Shown here one piece after another: positions 43,520 to 52,336 of a DNA stretch of 64,000 nucleotides. Below the pieces are notes generated by a model, which searched no databases, was not told the origin of the DNA, and saw only the letters and a program-made list of their open reading frames with translations. This DNA is from Dyadobacter sp. 3J3 (lineage in GTDB: Bacteria; Bacteroidota; Bacteroidia; Cytophagales; Spirosomataceae): the NCBI RefSeq assembly GCF_009801115.1, contig NZ_VTOL01000012.1, positions 124,001 through 188,000 of the forward strand, written 5' to 3'. How positions within the stretch are numbered: the stretch's first letter is position 1; each line of letters starts with the position of its first letter. A program made the translations under genes and the position numbers.

Positions 43520-45745
43520 TCAGCGGATCACAATTTTCCTGGAAATCCGCGAACGGCTCGTTTGAAGTTCAAAAACATAGAGACCGGGCGTCCATTTCGT
43601 AGTAACAATTTCCTTTTCAACATTCGCCCTTACGACAATATTGGATTGAATAACCTGACCTGATACATTGAAAACCGTTAAAGAAGCATTTTCGGTTGAA
43701 AGCACTTTGATATATTCACCCGCCGGATTTGGATATACTTTTACACTTTGTTCAACCGGTGGTTCGACAGGCGTTATACTGATAGGTAAAATATTTTTAA
43801 GAAGACGAATTCCCCCTGAACTGTTCCCAATGGCAATATCCGGTTTTCCATCGCCATTATAATCAGCAACCGTGGCATATAAATATCCGCCAAAAAGTGG
43901 ATCTGTTCCCAAACCGTTCCTATCAATTAAAAGACTTTCCCGCTGAGTCCATTTCCCCCAGTCGGCAGAATGAAATATTCTTAATTTTCCTGAAAAATCG
44001 ACGGTTACCAGATCTGGCTTTCCATCAAGATCCACGTCGGCCACGGACAATTGGACATTTCTACCTTCATAATTTACAGTAATTCCGGCAAATGCATCGG
44101 TAACAAGTGTCAAAACCGGCAGTTTGTTTGTTCCCGTATTTTGATAATAACTGATATTCCCCTGCGGTTTTCCAACAACCAGATCCAGATCGCCATCGCC
44201 ATCCGTGTCATAGAAATATGGATAGTCCGTAATCTGTGATTCAACCGGCATCGTGATCGTAACCATATCCGCTACATTTAATTGTGCAGCCTGATTTAGT
44301 GCTCCTTTATTTGGAATATAACGAAATTCCAACCCTTTGATCGTTGTTCCGGAGAATCCCAGATCGGGAACGCCGTCTCCGTTAAAATCCGCCCACTGGG
44401 TTTTCAAATTATACATATCCAGCGTTGCCGGAATATTCAGATAGTTATCCGAGGAAATTTCAAAAGCTGGTGCCTGCCTGGTTCCCGTATTTTTCAAAAG
44501 CCACAACCGGCCGCGGAAATTGTTTCCATCACGTGTACCACCTGTTCCAACAATCATATCAAGATCGCCATCTCCATCAATATCATAAAAAGAGGGCGTA
44601 GCGTTTTCGCCAACATCCAGCATCTGATCCTGAAGGAAGTTTTTTTGTACCAGTTTAAAATTGGCATTATCGCTCGTACCCGCATTGTGGTAATACCAGT
44701 TTGACGATTTAAAATCCATCAGATTTCCATCATTATTTGACACATTAGGCGCCGATATCAAATCTTTTACCCCATCAAAATCGACATCTTCATAATATGC
44801 AGAAGGAAAAATGTAGTAGACAATAGGATCGACCGGTGGATAGATGTGGGTGAAACTTGAAAAATTAGCAATTAAGTTTTCACCGGTATTTTTCAAAAAT
44901 GACATATGGTCGTTGCTGATATGCCCTACAAGCAGATCTTTTTTCCCATCACCGTCCAGGTCATGAAGCAGAATGGAATTCCCCTGGTGCAAAATACGGC
45001 TCGCATCAGGATTGCTCACAACACCGCAATCCTCGCCCATCACAAAATCTTCGCCATCGCCTTTGTGAAAATTTCCCCAGCAAACTCCATTTCTTTTGTA
45101 CACCAGGCTATCCGGAATACCATAGCGCTCCATGCTCATATTCTGATGAAATTCTATAAAAACACCCGAATAATCAAAAGTGATCACATCCAGATCACCA
45201 TCATCATCAATATCCGTGATTCCCGGAATGTCCTGGCTCGATACCTGAAGATTTACATAACTGGATAAACCTTGCGTATACAAAGCGTCTTTTGCCAGTT
45301 GCCAGGACCAGTTATTACCGTTTTTCACTTGCTTGTAAACAGTGATTCCAAGAGCCGTGTAGGTGAAAAGATCTTTTAATCCGTCACCATTATAGTCATT
45401 CAATATCAGCCAGTTATCAATTTTTGGAAAAAGATATTCATAGTAAGGCGCGTGGAGATAGACTTTTTTCTGAGCATTTGCCGGATCTGTTGATGCCAAA
45501 AAAGTTGACAAATCACCGCTTGTTCTCTCAAAGACAACCAAATCTTCGATCCCGTCACCGTTTAGATCCATTTTATTTATTTGAGAGGCATTCAAGCCGC
45601 CTGCCCAAGGATTTAGCAGAGCTTTTCCACCAGAAGAAAGTACGGTTGTTGTATCGAGTTTGAACCACGATTGCTGTGCCCGACTTTCGGAAAGAAAGAG
45701 GAGAGAAAATATAAAGAATAAGAGGCAGGTAAATTTCGTACGCAT
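43520..45745 (-). CDS. T9SS-sorted FG-GAP repeat protein
   Basis: Secreted surface protein of 741 residues. Signal peptide at residues 1-23 (ends S-R-A-Q). The body is a series of FG-GAP/VCBS repeats with D-x-(N/D)-G-D-G-(I/L/V)-x-D-L motifs, for example D-L-N-G-D-G-I-E-D-L, D-Y-N-G-D-G-L-K-D-L, D-I-D-D-D-G-D-L-D, D-F-N-G-D-G-V-P-D-L and D-Y-N-G-D-G-K-P-D-I, likely Ca-binding and propeller-forming. The last ~75 residues are a type A sorting domain starting at V-Y-P-N-P-A, so it should pass the outer membrane through the T9SS. It is divergent from murF. Its function (adhesin or sugar binding) is not evident. Confidence 0.88.
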   Translation of the reverse strand: MRTKFTCLLFFIFSLLFLSESRAQQSWFKLDTTTVLSSGGKALLNPWAGGLNASQINKMDLNGDGIEDLVVFERTSGDLSTFLASTDPANAQKKVYLHAPYYEYLFPKIDNWLILNDYNGDGLKDLFTYTALGITVYKQVKNGNNWSWQLAKDALYTQGLSSYVNLQVSSQDIPGITDIDDDGDLDVITFDYSGVFIEFHQNMSMERYGIPDSLVYKRNGVCWGNFHKGDGEDFVMGEDCGVVSNPDASRILHQGNSILLHDLDGDGKKDLLVGHISNDHMSFLKNTGENLIANFSSFTHIYPPVDPIVYYIFPSAYYEDVDFDGVKDLISAPNVSNNDGNLMDFKSSNWYYHNAGTSDNANFKLVQKNFLQDQMLDVGENATPSFYDIDGDGDLDMIVGTGGTRDGNNFRGRLWLLKNTGTRQAPAFEISSDNYLNIPATLDMYNLKTQWADFNGDGVPDLGFSGTTIKGLEFRYIPNKGALNQAAQLNVADMVTITMPVESQITDYPYFYDTDGDGDLDLVVGKPQGNISYYQNTGTNKLPVLTLVTDAFAGITVNYEGRNVQLSVADVDLDGKPDLVTVDFSGKLRIFHSADWGKWTQRESLLIDRNGLGTDPLFGGYLYATVADYNGDGKPDIAIGNSSGGIRLLKNILPISITPVEPPVEQSVKVYPNPAGEYIKVLSTENASLTVFNVSGQVIQSNIVVRANVEKEIVTTKWTPGLYVFELQTSRSRISRKIVIR

Positions 45746-45763
45746 CGTTGAATAATAATCTAT

Positions 45764-45771
45764 TAATTTTG
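45764..45771 (+). promoter_or_regulatory. possible -7 element upstream of murF
   Basis: TAATTTTG matches TAnnTTTG, 111 bp before the murF start. No good -33 element is seen at the right spacing, so this is tentative. Confidence 0.35.
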
Positions 45772-45882
45772 TCAGTCAATCCGGCCAACATTAAGCTCGT
45801 AAACGTAACGAAATTACAAAGCATTTGATTGAGCCGAACCTTCAAACTTTATTTATAGATTTTACAACGTCAGATCATTTAT

Positions 45883-47190
45883 ATGCATACCTCTCTTGAA
45901 CACCTTTACGACATTTACCTTAAAGGCCATACAATCAGCACCGATACACGCCAGATTACGGCGGGATGTATCTTTTTTGCTTTAAAAGGAGATAATTTCG
46001 ATGGCAATACTTACGCCGCAGAAGCATTAAAAAAAGGAGCAGCTTATGCCGTTGTAGATAATCCGGAAGTAGCAACGGATAATAAATTTTTATTGGTTGA
46101 AGAGGTTTTGACCGCTCTTCAGAATTTGGCAAGGCATCACAGAAAAACATTTACTTTCCCTGTAATCGCTCTAACCGGATCAAACGGAAAAACGACGACC
46201 AAAGAACTTGTTGCCAAAGTTTTATCGATGAAATATAAAACTTACGCAACCAGGGGAAACCTGAATAATCATATTGGTGTACCGCTAACATTGCTCGCTA
46301 TTGATGCTGCAAAATACGAAATGGCCGTTGTGGAAATGGGTGCAAATCACCAGGAAGAAATTGCATTGCTGAGCAGTATCGCGCAACCTACGCATGGATT
46401 AATTACCAATATCGGGAAAGCGCATCTGGAAGGTTTTGGCGGTGTAAAGGGAATTGTCAAAGGGAAAGGTGAACTTCTGGATTATTTGTCCAAGAAAAAA
46501 GGGACTGTTTTTGTCAATGTTGAAAATGAAGCCGTGATGGATATGGTCAGCAAGCGACGTGCTTTTGGCGAAATTGTTTTTTACTGCACCGAAAGCAGTC
46601 CCGTAAACCCGAAATTAATTCAGGAAAGTCCGGTTGTTACTTTTGAAGGTAACAAAGGAAAAATCGTGACTACGCACATTCCGGGACAATACAATTTTGA
46701 TAATATATGTGCAGCCCTAGCCGTTGGAAATCATTTTGGCGTAACAGACGATGACGCCTATGAAGCCGTTGCCAATTACCAACCCGACAATAATCGCTCA
46801 CAAATTTTAAAACGCGGTAGCAACACGGTGATTATGGACGCATATAATGCAAATCCATCCTCGATGGAAGCCGCTATTACAAACTTTGCCAACATGGAAG
46901 CGAAGCACAAAATGGTAATCCTGGGTGACATGTTTGAGCTTGGTGATGCTTCTGAAGAGGAGCATTTAGCTTTGGGAAAACTCGTGGCCGATGCAAAATT
47001 TGATCTCGTCATTCTGACCGGAAAACATATGCAGGCTGCTTTACCGGCATTACCAAAAGCTTATTATTTCCCTGATAAGTTTTCACTCCACAACTGGGTG
47101 ATGGACAATCCGCAACATGAGACTTTGATTCTTATAAAAGGATCAAGAGGAATGGCTTTGGAGTCCGTCTTGAGTGTGATGGCCCAGTAG
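45883..47190 (+). CDS. murF: UDP-N-acetylmuramoyl-tripeptide--D-alanyl-D-alanine ligase
   Basis: Cytoplasmic ligase that adds D-Ala-D-Ala to the UDP-MurNAc tripeptide, the last soluble step of peptidoglycan precursor synthesis. The ATP-binding loop G-S-N-G-K-T-T lies at residues 99-105; other Mur ligase signatures are R-G-N-L-N-N-H-I-G-V-P-L-T, E-M-G-A-N-H, G-Q-Y-N-F-D-N-I and D-A-Y-N-A-N-P-S-S-M. The N-terminal S-T-D-T-R and F-F-A-L-K-G-D-N-F-D-G motifs are MurF-specific. Length (435) is normal. It stands outside a dcw cluster here, with a small toxin-antitoxin pair downstream. Confidence 0.95.
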   Translation: MHTSLEHLYDIYLKGHTISTDTRQITAGCIFFALKGDNFDGNTYAAEALKKGAAYAVVDNPEVATDNKFLLVEEVLTALQNLARHHRKTFTFPVIALTGSNGKTTTKELVAKVLSMKYKTYATRGNLNNHIGVPLTLLAIDAAKYEMAVVEMGANHQEEIALLSSIAQPTHGLITNIGKAHLEGFGGVKGIVKGKGELLDYLSKKKGTVFVNVENEAVMDMVSKRRAFGEIVFYCTESSPVNPKLIQESPVVTFEGNKGKIVTTHIPGQYNFDNICAALAVGNHFGVTDDDAYEAVANYQPDNNRSQILKRGSNTVIMDAYNANPSSMEAAITNFANMEAKHKMVILGDMFELGDASEEEHLALGKLVADAKFDLVILTGKHMQAALPALPKAYYFPDKFSLHNWVMDNPQHETLILIKGSRGMALESVLSVMAQ

Positions 47191-47269
47191 TAATTAACAT
47201 TGCGAAACTGCATATAACCTGATTTTGACTAAATTGTTATTTCTTAGTATATTTGATAAAAAGGAATTT

Positions 47270-47473
47270 ATGATTATCGAACGTCAAAATCAGGATATTA
47301 TAATCAAGGCTAACGGCTCAATTAATTTGACCGCTGTTCAAAAGGTTATAGATTATATCAATGTTCTTGAAATTGTTTCAGAAAATGGCGGAACAGAAGA
47401 ACAGGCTTCGGAACTTGCACGGGAAGCAAATAAAAACTGGTGGAATAAAAACCGCAGCCGTTTTATCAAATGA
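47270..47473 (+). CDS. antitoxin-like protein preceding a PIN-domain gene
   Basis: A 67-residue acidic-to-neutral protein starting M-I-I-E-R-Q and ending W-W-N-K-N-R-S-R-F. It has no recognised DNA-binding motif. An in-frame ATG at 47225 also exists; the ATG at 47270 fits the expected short antitoxin start. Its stop codon overlaps the start of the PIN-domain toxin gene by 4 bp (ATGA at 47470), the normal arrangement of a VapBC-like pair with the antitoxin first. The assignment depends on that neighbour. Confidence 0.6.
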   Translation: MIIERQNQDIIIKANGSINLTAVQKVIDYINVLEIVSENGGTEEQASELAREANKNWWNKNRSRFIK

Positions 47474-47867
47474 ATATTATCGTTGATACCAACATATTAT
47501 TCAGCGCATGTATTTCCCCAATAATAAAATTGCAGAGATTCTTTTCAGTCCTCTTCCGGAAATAAACCGTATCAGCTGCTATTATACAATTGCTGAAATG
47601 TTTAAACATCAGCCCAAAATATTAAAACTTTCCAAACTTACAGAAGACCAGACTACTGCACTTTTTTATGAAATCATCAAGCAGATTGATTTTATAAATG
47701 AATCGATCATAGAAGATAAATTTTGGATTGAGGCAGATCGATTAACCTCTGGCGTAGATAGTAATGACATTGCATTTGTAGCCTTAACCTTACAAAAAGA
47801 TGGCATTCTCTTGACTGGGGATAAACATCTTACGTCACATTTAAAAGTCTCGATTTTAATCAGATAA
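47470..47867 (+). pseudogene. PIN-domain toxin gene with a -1 frameshift in a C4 run
   Basis: The ATG at 47470 starts M-N-I-I-V-D-T-N-I-L-F-S-A-C-I-S-P, the classic PIN N-terminus with the first catalytic Asp (Asp6), but this frame stops after about 31 codons (47563-47565). The rest of a PIN domain continues in another frame from about 47517 to 47867: N-N-K-I-A-E-I-L-F-S, then A-E-M-F, S-N-D-I-A-F-V-A-L and L-L-T-G-D-K-H-L, supplying the other acidic residues. One additional C in TTCCCCAAT would join both into a complete protein of about 132 residues. It is either a disrupted toxin (loss by one-base deletion), a sequencing error, or a site of slippage. VapC-type toxins cut RNA. Confidence 0.75.
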
Positions 47868-48075
47868 TCAGCACACAAGAACTTTATAAAAAATTAGATT
47901 TCGAAAATCCTGAACAATTATCTTAATATAGTATAATTACCTAATTTATTAATATAATTATATAGTACAAATTGATGGATATATAGATAAAATTTATAGA
48001 TACTTCTTTTTCAATAGAAAACATAAATTCATTTATTTTATTCAAGCATTGCTTAGAATTGTACCATAGAAAATC

Positions 48076-48106
48076 TTGCCTTGAGTTCTGGTTCTGACTA
48101 GTTTTG
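48076..48106 (+). promoter_or_regulatory. Bacteroidota-type promoter of the peroxiredoxin gene
   Basis: TTG at 48076-48078, 20 bp spacing, TAGTTTTG at 48099-48106 (TAnnTTTG), 40 bp before the start codon. Confidence 0.65.
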
Positions 48107-48146
48107 TATCAAGAAATAATACAAAATAACAGAAACAGTAATAACA

Positions 48147-48698
48147 ATGAAAAATACAATTGTATCCGTTGGATCAAGATTCCCTGAATTCAAAAAAATC
48201 TCAGTAGTTTCTCTTGAAAAAGGTAATGAATTCTACGATATCACTTCTGAAGATCATATCAATGCTGAGAAATGGATGGTGATGTTCTGGTGGCCAAAAG
48301 ACTTTACTTTTGTTTGTCCTACTGAAATCGCTGAATTCAACAAAAAGACTTCTGATTTTGCTGACCGTGATGCAATCCTTATCGGTGCTTCAACAGACAG
48401 CGAAAATGTTCACCTGGCCTGGCGAAAAAACCATGACGATCTTCGTGATCTTCAATTCCCTATGCTTGCTGATACTTCAAAATCATTGGCAGAAGAATTG
48501 GGAATTCTTGAGGCAAACGAAAAAATCGCTTACCGCGCTACTTACATCGTTGATCCACAAGGAATTATTCGTTGGGTTTCAGTAAACGATCTTGCCGTTG
48601 GACGTAACGTTGACGAAGTTCTTCGTGTACTTGATGCTCTGCAAACGGACGAACTTTGTCCTTGCAACTGGGTTAAAGGAGAAGCTACGTTAGCATAG
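48147..48698 (+). CDS. ahpC: AhpC-type peroxiredoxin
   Basis: Cytoplasmic thiol peroxidase that reduces hydrogen peroxide and organic hydroperoxides. The peroxidatic Cys57 lies in F-T-F-V-C-P-T-E-I; Cys171 and Cys173 in D-E-L-C-P-C-N-W near the C-terminus match the AhpC subgroup that is recycled by AhpD rather than AhpF (as in mycobacteria). The 183-residue length fits. An ahpD-like gene follows 151 bp downstream, supporting that pairing. A conspicuous tandem repeat (48697-48720) and a 15-bp hairpin (48730-48777) lie between the two genes. Confidence 0.92.
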   Translation: MKNTIVSVGSRFPEFKKISVVSLEKGNEFYDITSEDHINAEKWMVMFWWPKDFTFVCPTEIAEFNKKTSDFADRDAILIGASTDSENVHLAWRKNHDDLRDLQFPMLADTSKSLAEELGILEANEKIAYRATYIVDPQGIIRWVSVNDLAVGRNVDEVLRVLDALQTDELCPCNWVKGEATLA

Positions 48699-48720
48699 CT
48701 TTTAGCTTTTAGCTTTTAGC
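48697..48720. repeat. tandem AGCTTTT heptamer repeat
   Basis: Three AGCTTTT units and a final AGC, starting in the ahpC stop codon. The same heptamer recurs just after the stop codons of ahcY (53662-53671 and 53677-53688) and of the second TonB receptor (33833-33844). Confidence 0.7.
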
Positions 48721-48729
48721 GAACAGTCG

Positions 48730-48777
48730 CAATTTCAGCAAATAGTTGAGAGATCTTTTAATTATTTGCTGAAATTG
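48730..48777 (+). promoter_or_regulatory. 15-bp hairpin between ahpC and ahpD
   Basis: CAATTTCAGCAAATA at 48730-48744 pairs perfectly with 48763-48777; loop of 18 nt. TAACAAAAAG follows, without a T-run, so it is not a normal terminator on the plus strand. It may stabilise the ahpC mRNA 3' end or act as an attenuator before ahpD. Confidence 0.5.
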
Positions 48778-48849
48778 TAACAAAAAGCACTAAAGTGAAC
48801 TCTTCAATGTGAACTAAAAGCTTCATCTTCCACTTCCAATCCAACCAAC

Positions 48850-49440
48850 ATGTATCCATTTGCAGCCACAGGGAATACGAAAGATTCTCTGTATAAAGAA
48901 ATCAATTTGCCTGCTGAATTTGAAAGCGTACTTATCAACAAGCTGGCAGCACTAGATCACCGTTACCTTAAAGATTTGAAAATCAACATCGGTAACGTTT
49001 TAAAATCTCAGAATATCAATCGTAAAGAAGCTTTATTGATCGCTCTTTCCGTTGCTATTAACGAGAAAAACACAGCACTTATTTCTGCTATTGAAGAACT
49101 TGCGATTGCAGAAAACGCTGACGAAAAAGAACTTGCGGAAGTTACAGCCTGTGTGTCTTTGATGAATGCAAATAATGTATTCTATCGTTTCAGACATTTT
49201 ATGGATAAAGAATTTTACAACAACGCTCCTGCCGGAATCAAAATGAGCATTATGGTAAATCCTGTGCTTGGCAAAGAGTTTTTTGAGTTGTTAAGCCTTG
49301 TTGTTTCAGCACTTAATGGTTGCGAAATGTGTGTAACGTCTCACGAACAATCTGTACTAAACCACGGCGGTACACAGGCCCGTATTTTTGACGCAGTTCG
49401 TATCGGAGCGATTTTCAAAAGTTTTTCGGTTTTAATTTAA
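48850..49440 (+). CDS. ahpD: AhpD-type alkyl hydroperoxidase
   Basis: Carboxymuconolactone-decarboxylase-fold protein of 196 residues. It holds the thioredoxin-like redox pair Cys158-Cys161 in N-G-C-E-M-C-V-T-S-H-E, with the proton-relay His165, and the N-A-N-N-V-F-Y-R-F-R-H-F segment typical of AhpD. In the known system AhpD passes electrons from dihydrolipoyl proteins to AhpC. Adjacent ahpC with the matching C-terminal C-P-C supports this. Length is slightly above the usual 175. Confidence 0.9.
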   Translation: MYPFAATGNTKDSLYKEINLPAEFESVLINKLAALDHRYLKDLKINIGNVLKSQNINRKEALLIALSVAINEKNTALISAIEELAIAENADEKELAEVTACVSLMNANNVFYRFRHFMDKEFYNNAPAGIKMSIMVNPVLGKEFFELLSLVVSALNGCEMCVTSHEQSVLNHGGTQARIFDAVRIGAIFKSFSVLI

Positions 49441-49636
49441 ATATAAAGTTGCCTGATTTACCCTTAAAGGCTGTTTAGGTAATACTGCTTGTAATTTGAA
49501 AAAAGAAAGCGCGGTCGTTTCGGCTGTGCTTTTTATTTTTGCATCCATTCGAAAAAAATACGCTACTCAATAGAATAAATACTACCAAGCCATTGTTTCC
49601 GTTTTCGAATTTAAAACATGCACTTTCTAAGTTCAA

Positions 49637-50581
49637 ATGAAATTAAGCAACACACAAAATTTCGTATTCAAAATAATTCTGTTAATTCTGCTTGTCTTTG
49701 GCTTTATCGAAGTCGTTTATAGAGTCATTACGACCAGATATGCTAAAAACGCATTTACTGCCGCCCTGGTTGACAAACATGCTTACGCGAAATCAATCTC
49801 ATCTCCTAAAATTATTTTGATTGGCGGCTCGAATGTTGCTTTTGGCTTAAACTCAGAAATTCTCAGTACAAAAACGAATCTTCCTGTTGTCAACATGGCG
49901 TTGCTTGCTCCTCTCGGAATTCGCTTTATTTTATCGGACGCCGCTAATTATATCAACAAAGGAGATATCGTTATTATGTCATTTGAATATGATATTTCGA
50001 CTGAAGGCGATATTGAATCTCAGTTATCCGTCGTCGATTTCATTCCGGAAGACAGACCCTTTGTTACTGACACCTCAACTCTGATGGAAAACTGGAAAGC
50101 CAGTCTTTTACACCGGTTGCAGGCACCTTCCAAGATTGAAAATATTTTCGAAAAACCGACGGTTGAAGATCCCTACTCTATTTATTTCAGAAAGGCATTC
50201 TCCAAACAGGGTGATATAAAAAGCCATCTCAACAACTATGTTCATGAGGTTCACTATGATGGCGGTATTATGGAATCATTTTTTAATCAAAAACAAATCG
50301 AATGTCTGAATACATTTATTGACTTATTTAGAAAAAAAGGTGCCAAAGTTTATTTTCAATACCCAACGGCTGCGGAAAGTTTTTACCAAAATTCAAGGAG
50401 TGCAATTGCTGACTTAGACAGAAATTTAAAAATGAATCTGCATGCACCTCTATTATCAACTCCCGAACAATCCGTATACCCCGACAGTTTATTTTTCGAT
50501 ACCGTGTTTCATTTAAAAGGACCAGCAAGAGATATCCGTACCGAAAAAGTTGCAAACGCCCTGGTAAATGCTGGAATTTAA
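49637..50581 (+). CDS. membrane-anchored SGNH-like protein, partner of the MBOAT acyltransferase
   Basis: A 314-residue protein with an N-terminal membrane anchor (about residues 9-28) and an extracytoplasmic domain. It has the SGNH-type nucleophile region I-I-L-I-G-G-S-N (Ser65) and a late D-T-V-F-H-L with the Asp and His spacing of the catalytic dyad. Such proteins (AlgJ/AlgX/DltD-like) work with MBOAT acyltransferases to O-acetylate exported glycans; the MBOAT gene follows 26 bp later. Close family assignment is uncertain, the pairing is strong. Confidence 0.72.
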   Translation: MKLSNTQNFVFKIILLILLVFGFIEVVYRVITTRYAKNAFTAALVDKHAYAKSISSPKIILIGGSNVAFGLNSEILSTKTNLPVVNMALLAPLGIRFILSDAANYINKGDIVIMSFEYDISTEGDIESQLSVVDFIPEDRPFVTDTSTLMENWKASLLHRLQAPSKIENIFEKPTVEDPYSIYFRKAFSKQGDIKSHLNNYVHEVHYDGGIMESFFNQKQIECLNTFIDLFRKKGAKVYFQYPTAAESFYQNSRSAIADLDRNLKMNLHAPLLSTPEQSVYPDSLFFDTVFHLKGPARDIRTEKVANALVNAGI

Positions 50582-50607
50582 TTCGTTAACTCATTTTCTT
50601 CTCAGTT

Positions 50608-52071
50608 ATGTTATTTAATTCAATTGAATTCCTGATTTTTTTCCCTGTCGTAACGGTATTGTATTTTTTATTAAACCATAAGTATCGCTGGATGCTGCTT
50701 TTGGCTGCGAGCTGTTATTTCTACATGGCATTCATGCCGATCTATATACTAATCCTGGCGTTCACAATCGTCATCGATTATTATGCAGGTATACTCATAG
50801 AACAGGCAGAATTTAAACAAAAAAAGCCGTTTCTAATCATGAGTATTTTTGCCAATATTGGCGTATTGGCTGTTTTTAAATATTATAACTTTTTCGCGAC
50901 GACCCTTAATACACATTTTGATACCCACTCACCGCTATTGAATATTTTGCTTCCCGTCGGACTTTCATTTCACACTTTCCAGGCGATGAGTTATACGTTT
51001 GAGGTGTACCGTGGAAACCAAAAAGCAGAACGACATTTTGGTATTTATGCACTTTATGTGATGTTTTATCCGCAACTAGTGGCCGGCCCGATTGAAAGAC
51101 CTCAGAACATTCTGCATCAGTTTTATATCAAACACGATTTTAATTATCAAAACGCAAAAAGTGGTCTTTTGCTGATGGCCTGGGGTATGTTCAAAAAAGT
51201 CGTTATTGCGGACCGGCTTGCCTTGTTCGTCAATGAAGTTTTTGATCATCCGTCCGTTTACTCGGGTCCGTCCGTAATCACCGCTGCCGTATTTTTCTCC
51301 TTTCAAATCTTCTGTGACTTTTCAGGTTATTCTGATATTGCTATCGGTTCTGCACGGGTTATGGGTTTTGATTTGATGAAAAATTTTGACCGGCCATATG
51401 CGTCCACCAGTATTTCAGAATTTTGGAGAAGATGGCATATTTCACTTTCAACCTGGTTTCGGGATTATTTATATATTCCACTAGGCGGAAACCGGGTTGG
51501 TAAATCCCGTGCTTATTTAAACCTTTTTATCGTTTTTCTTGTCAGCGGTTTATGGCATGGAGCCAATTGGAATTATATAATCTGGGGCGCGTTGCACGGT
51601 TTTTTCCTGATATTCGCATTGTTCACAGCCAAACCTCGCGCATCTCTTCAATCATTTAGCCGTATTTCGATTTTCCCAAAAATCAATACTTTCATACAAA
51701 CCCTTTTGACATTCGCATTAGTCACATTTGCCTGGATATTTTTCCGAGCCGATTATCACAATACAGATGTAATGTGGAGTGTCGTAAAAAGTCTGGGTAA
51801 CGGCTGGCCGACGGTTCATGAATTTTTCAGTACCGAATATTTCATGAAAAATATTTGTCTGGGTCAAAGAAGAAGAGTTTTTTTTACGGCAATAGGTCTG
51901 ATCGTATTCATGGAAAGTATTCATTATTTGCAAAAAAACGGAGCAATCACAAGAATATTTTCGCAAGGACCTTTTTGGGTTAGATGGAGCTTATATACTG
52001 CCTTTATAGCAAGTATTTTGTATTTGGGTATTTTCAACAACACACCTCAGTTTATTTATTTTCAATTTTAA
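50608..52071 (+). CDS. MBOAT O-acyltransferase (AlgI-like)
   Basis: Polytopic inner-membrane protein of 487 residues with about ten hydrophobic segments. AlgI/DltB features are clear: the N-terminal F-N-S-I-E-F-L-I-F-F-P, L-P-V-G-L-S-F-H-T-F-Q, Y-P-Q-L-V-A-G-P-I-E-R, F-W-R-R-W-H-I-S-L-S-T-W-F-R-D-Y-L-Y-I-P-L-G-G, and the catalytic His in L-W-H-G-A-N-W. It moves an acyl (usually acetyl) group across the membrane to an exopolysaccharide or other surface polymer. With the upstream SGNH-like gene it forms a two-gene O-acetylation module. The polymer is not known; no polysaccharide synthase is nearby. Confidence 0.92.
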   Translation: MLFNSIEFLIFFPVVTVLYFLLNHKYRWMLLLAASCYFYMAFMPIYILILAFTIVIDYYAGILIEQAEFKQKKPFLIMSIFANIGVLAVFKYYNFFATTLNTHFDTHSPLLNILLPVGLSFHTFQAMSYTFEVYRGNQKAERHFGIYALYVMFYPQLVAGPIERPQNILHQFYIKHDFNYQNAKSGLLLMAWGMFKKVVIADRLALFVNEVFDHPSVYSGPSVITAAVFFSFQIFCDFSGYSDIAIGSARVMGFDLMKNFDRPYASTSISEFWRRWHISLSTWFRDYLYIPLGGNRVGKSRAYLNLFIVFLVSGLWHGANWNYIIWGALHGFFLIFALFTAKPRASLQSFSRISIFPKINTFIQTLLTFALVTFAWIFFRADYHNTDVMWSVVKSLGNGWPTVHEFFSTEYFMKNICLGQRRRVFFTAIGLIVFMESIHYLQKNGAITRIFSQGPFWVRWSLYTAFIASILYLGIFNNTPQFIYFQF

Positions 52072-52295
52072 TAACGCTGATTTTCAATGTTTAGCTGAAA
52101 CTTATCGGACTTATAATTATAAAGTTTGGGAATAACAAAAATTGCCAGTAGACAAAATATCTAGGCTTCATGTATCAAGAGGCTCCAATTGCTTGAAAAT
52201 CGTCATTTATATTGGCAACATAGATAAAATATCCAAATTTTAAATCGAAACCCCAATAAACATCTACAAATATTAATCCTGATGGTTTTTCTACT

Positions 52296-52303
52296 TAATT
52301 TTG
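52296..52303 (+). promoter_or_regulatory. possible -7 element of ahcY
   Basis: TAATTTTG matches TAnnTTTG, 33 bp before the ahcY start; no clear TTTG at -33. No SAH or SAM riboswitch was recognised in the 265-bp upstream region. Confidence 0.45.
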
Positions 52304-52336
52304 TATCATTCAAAAGATAACAAATCCAAATAGAAA

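Noticed and set aside
44906..45268. Open frame of 120 codons antisense to the T9SS FG-GAP gene
   Set aside because: Same repeat-composition artefact; no start context or family likeness.
49500..49545. Imperfect hairpin (GCGCGGTCG...GGCTGTGC) with T-run after ahpD
   Set aside because: Terminator-like, but the stem is poorly paired; too weak to list as a feature.
52072..52336. Possible SAH/SAM riboswitch upstream of ahcY
   Set aside because: No recognisable paired architecture; only a plain -7 element is visible.
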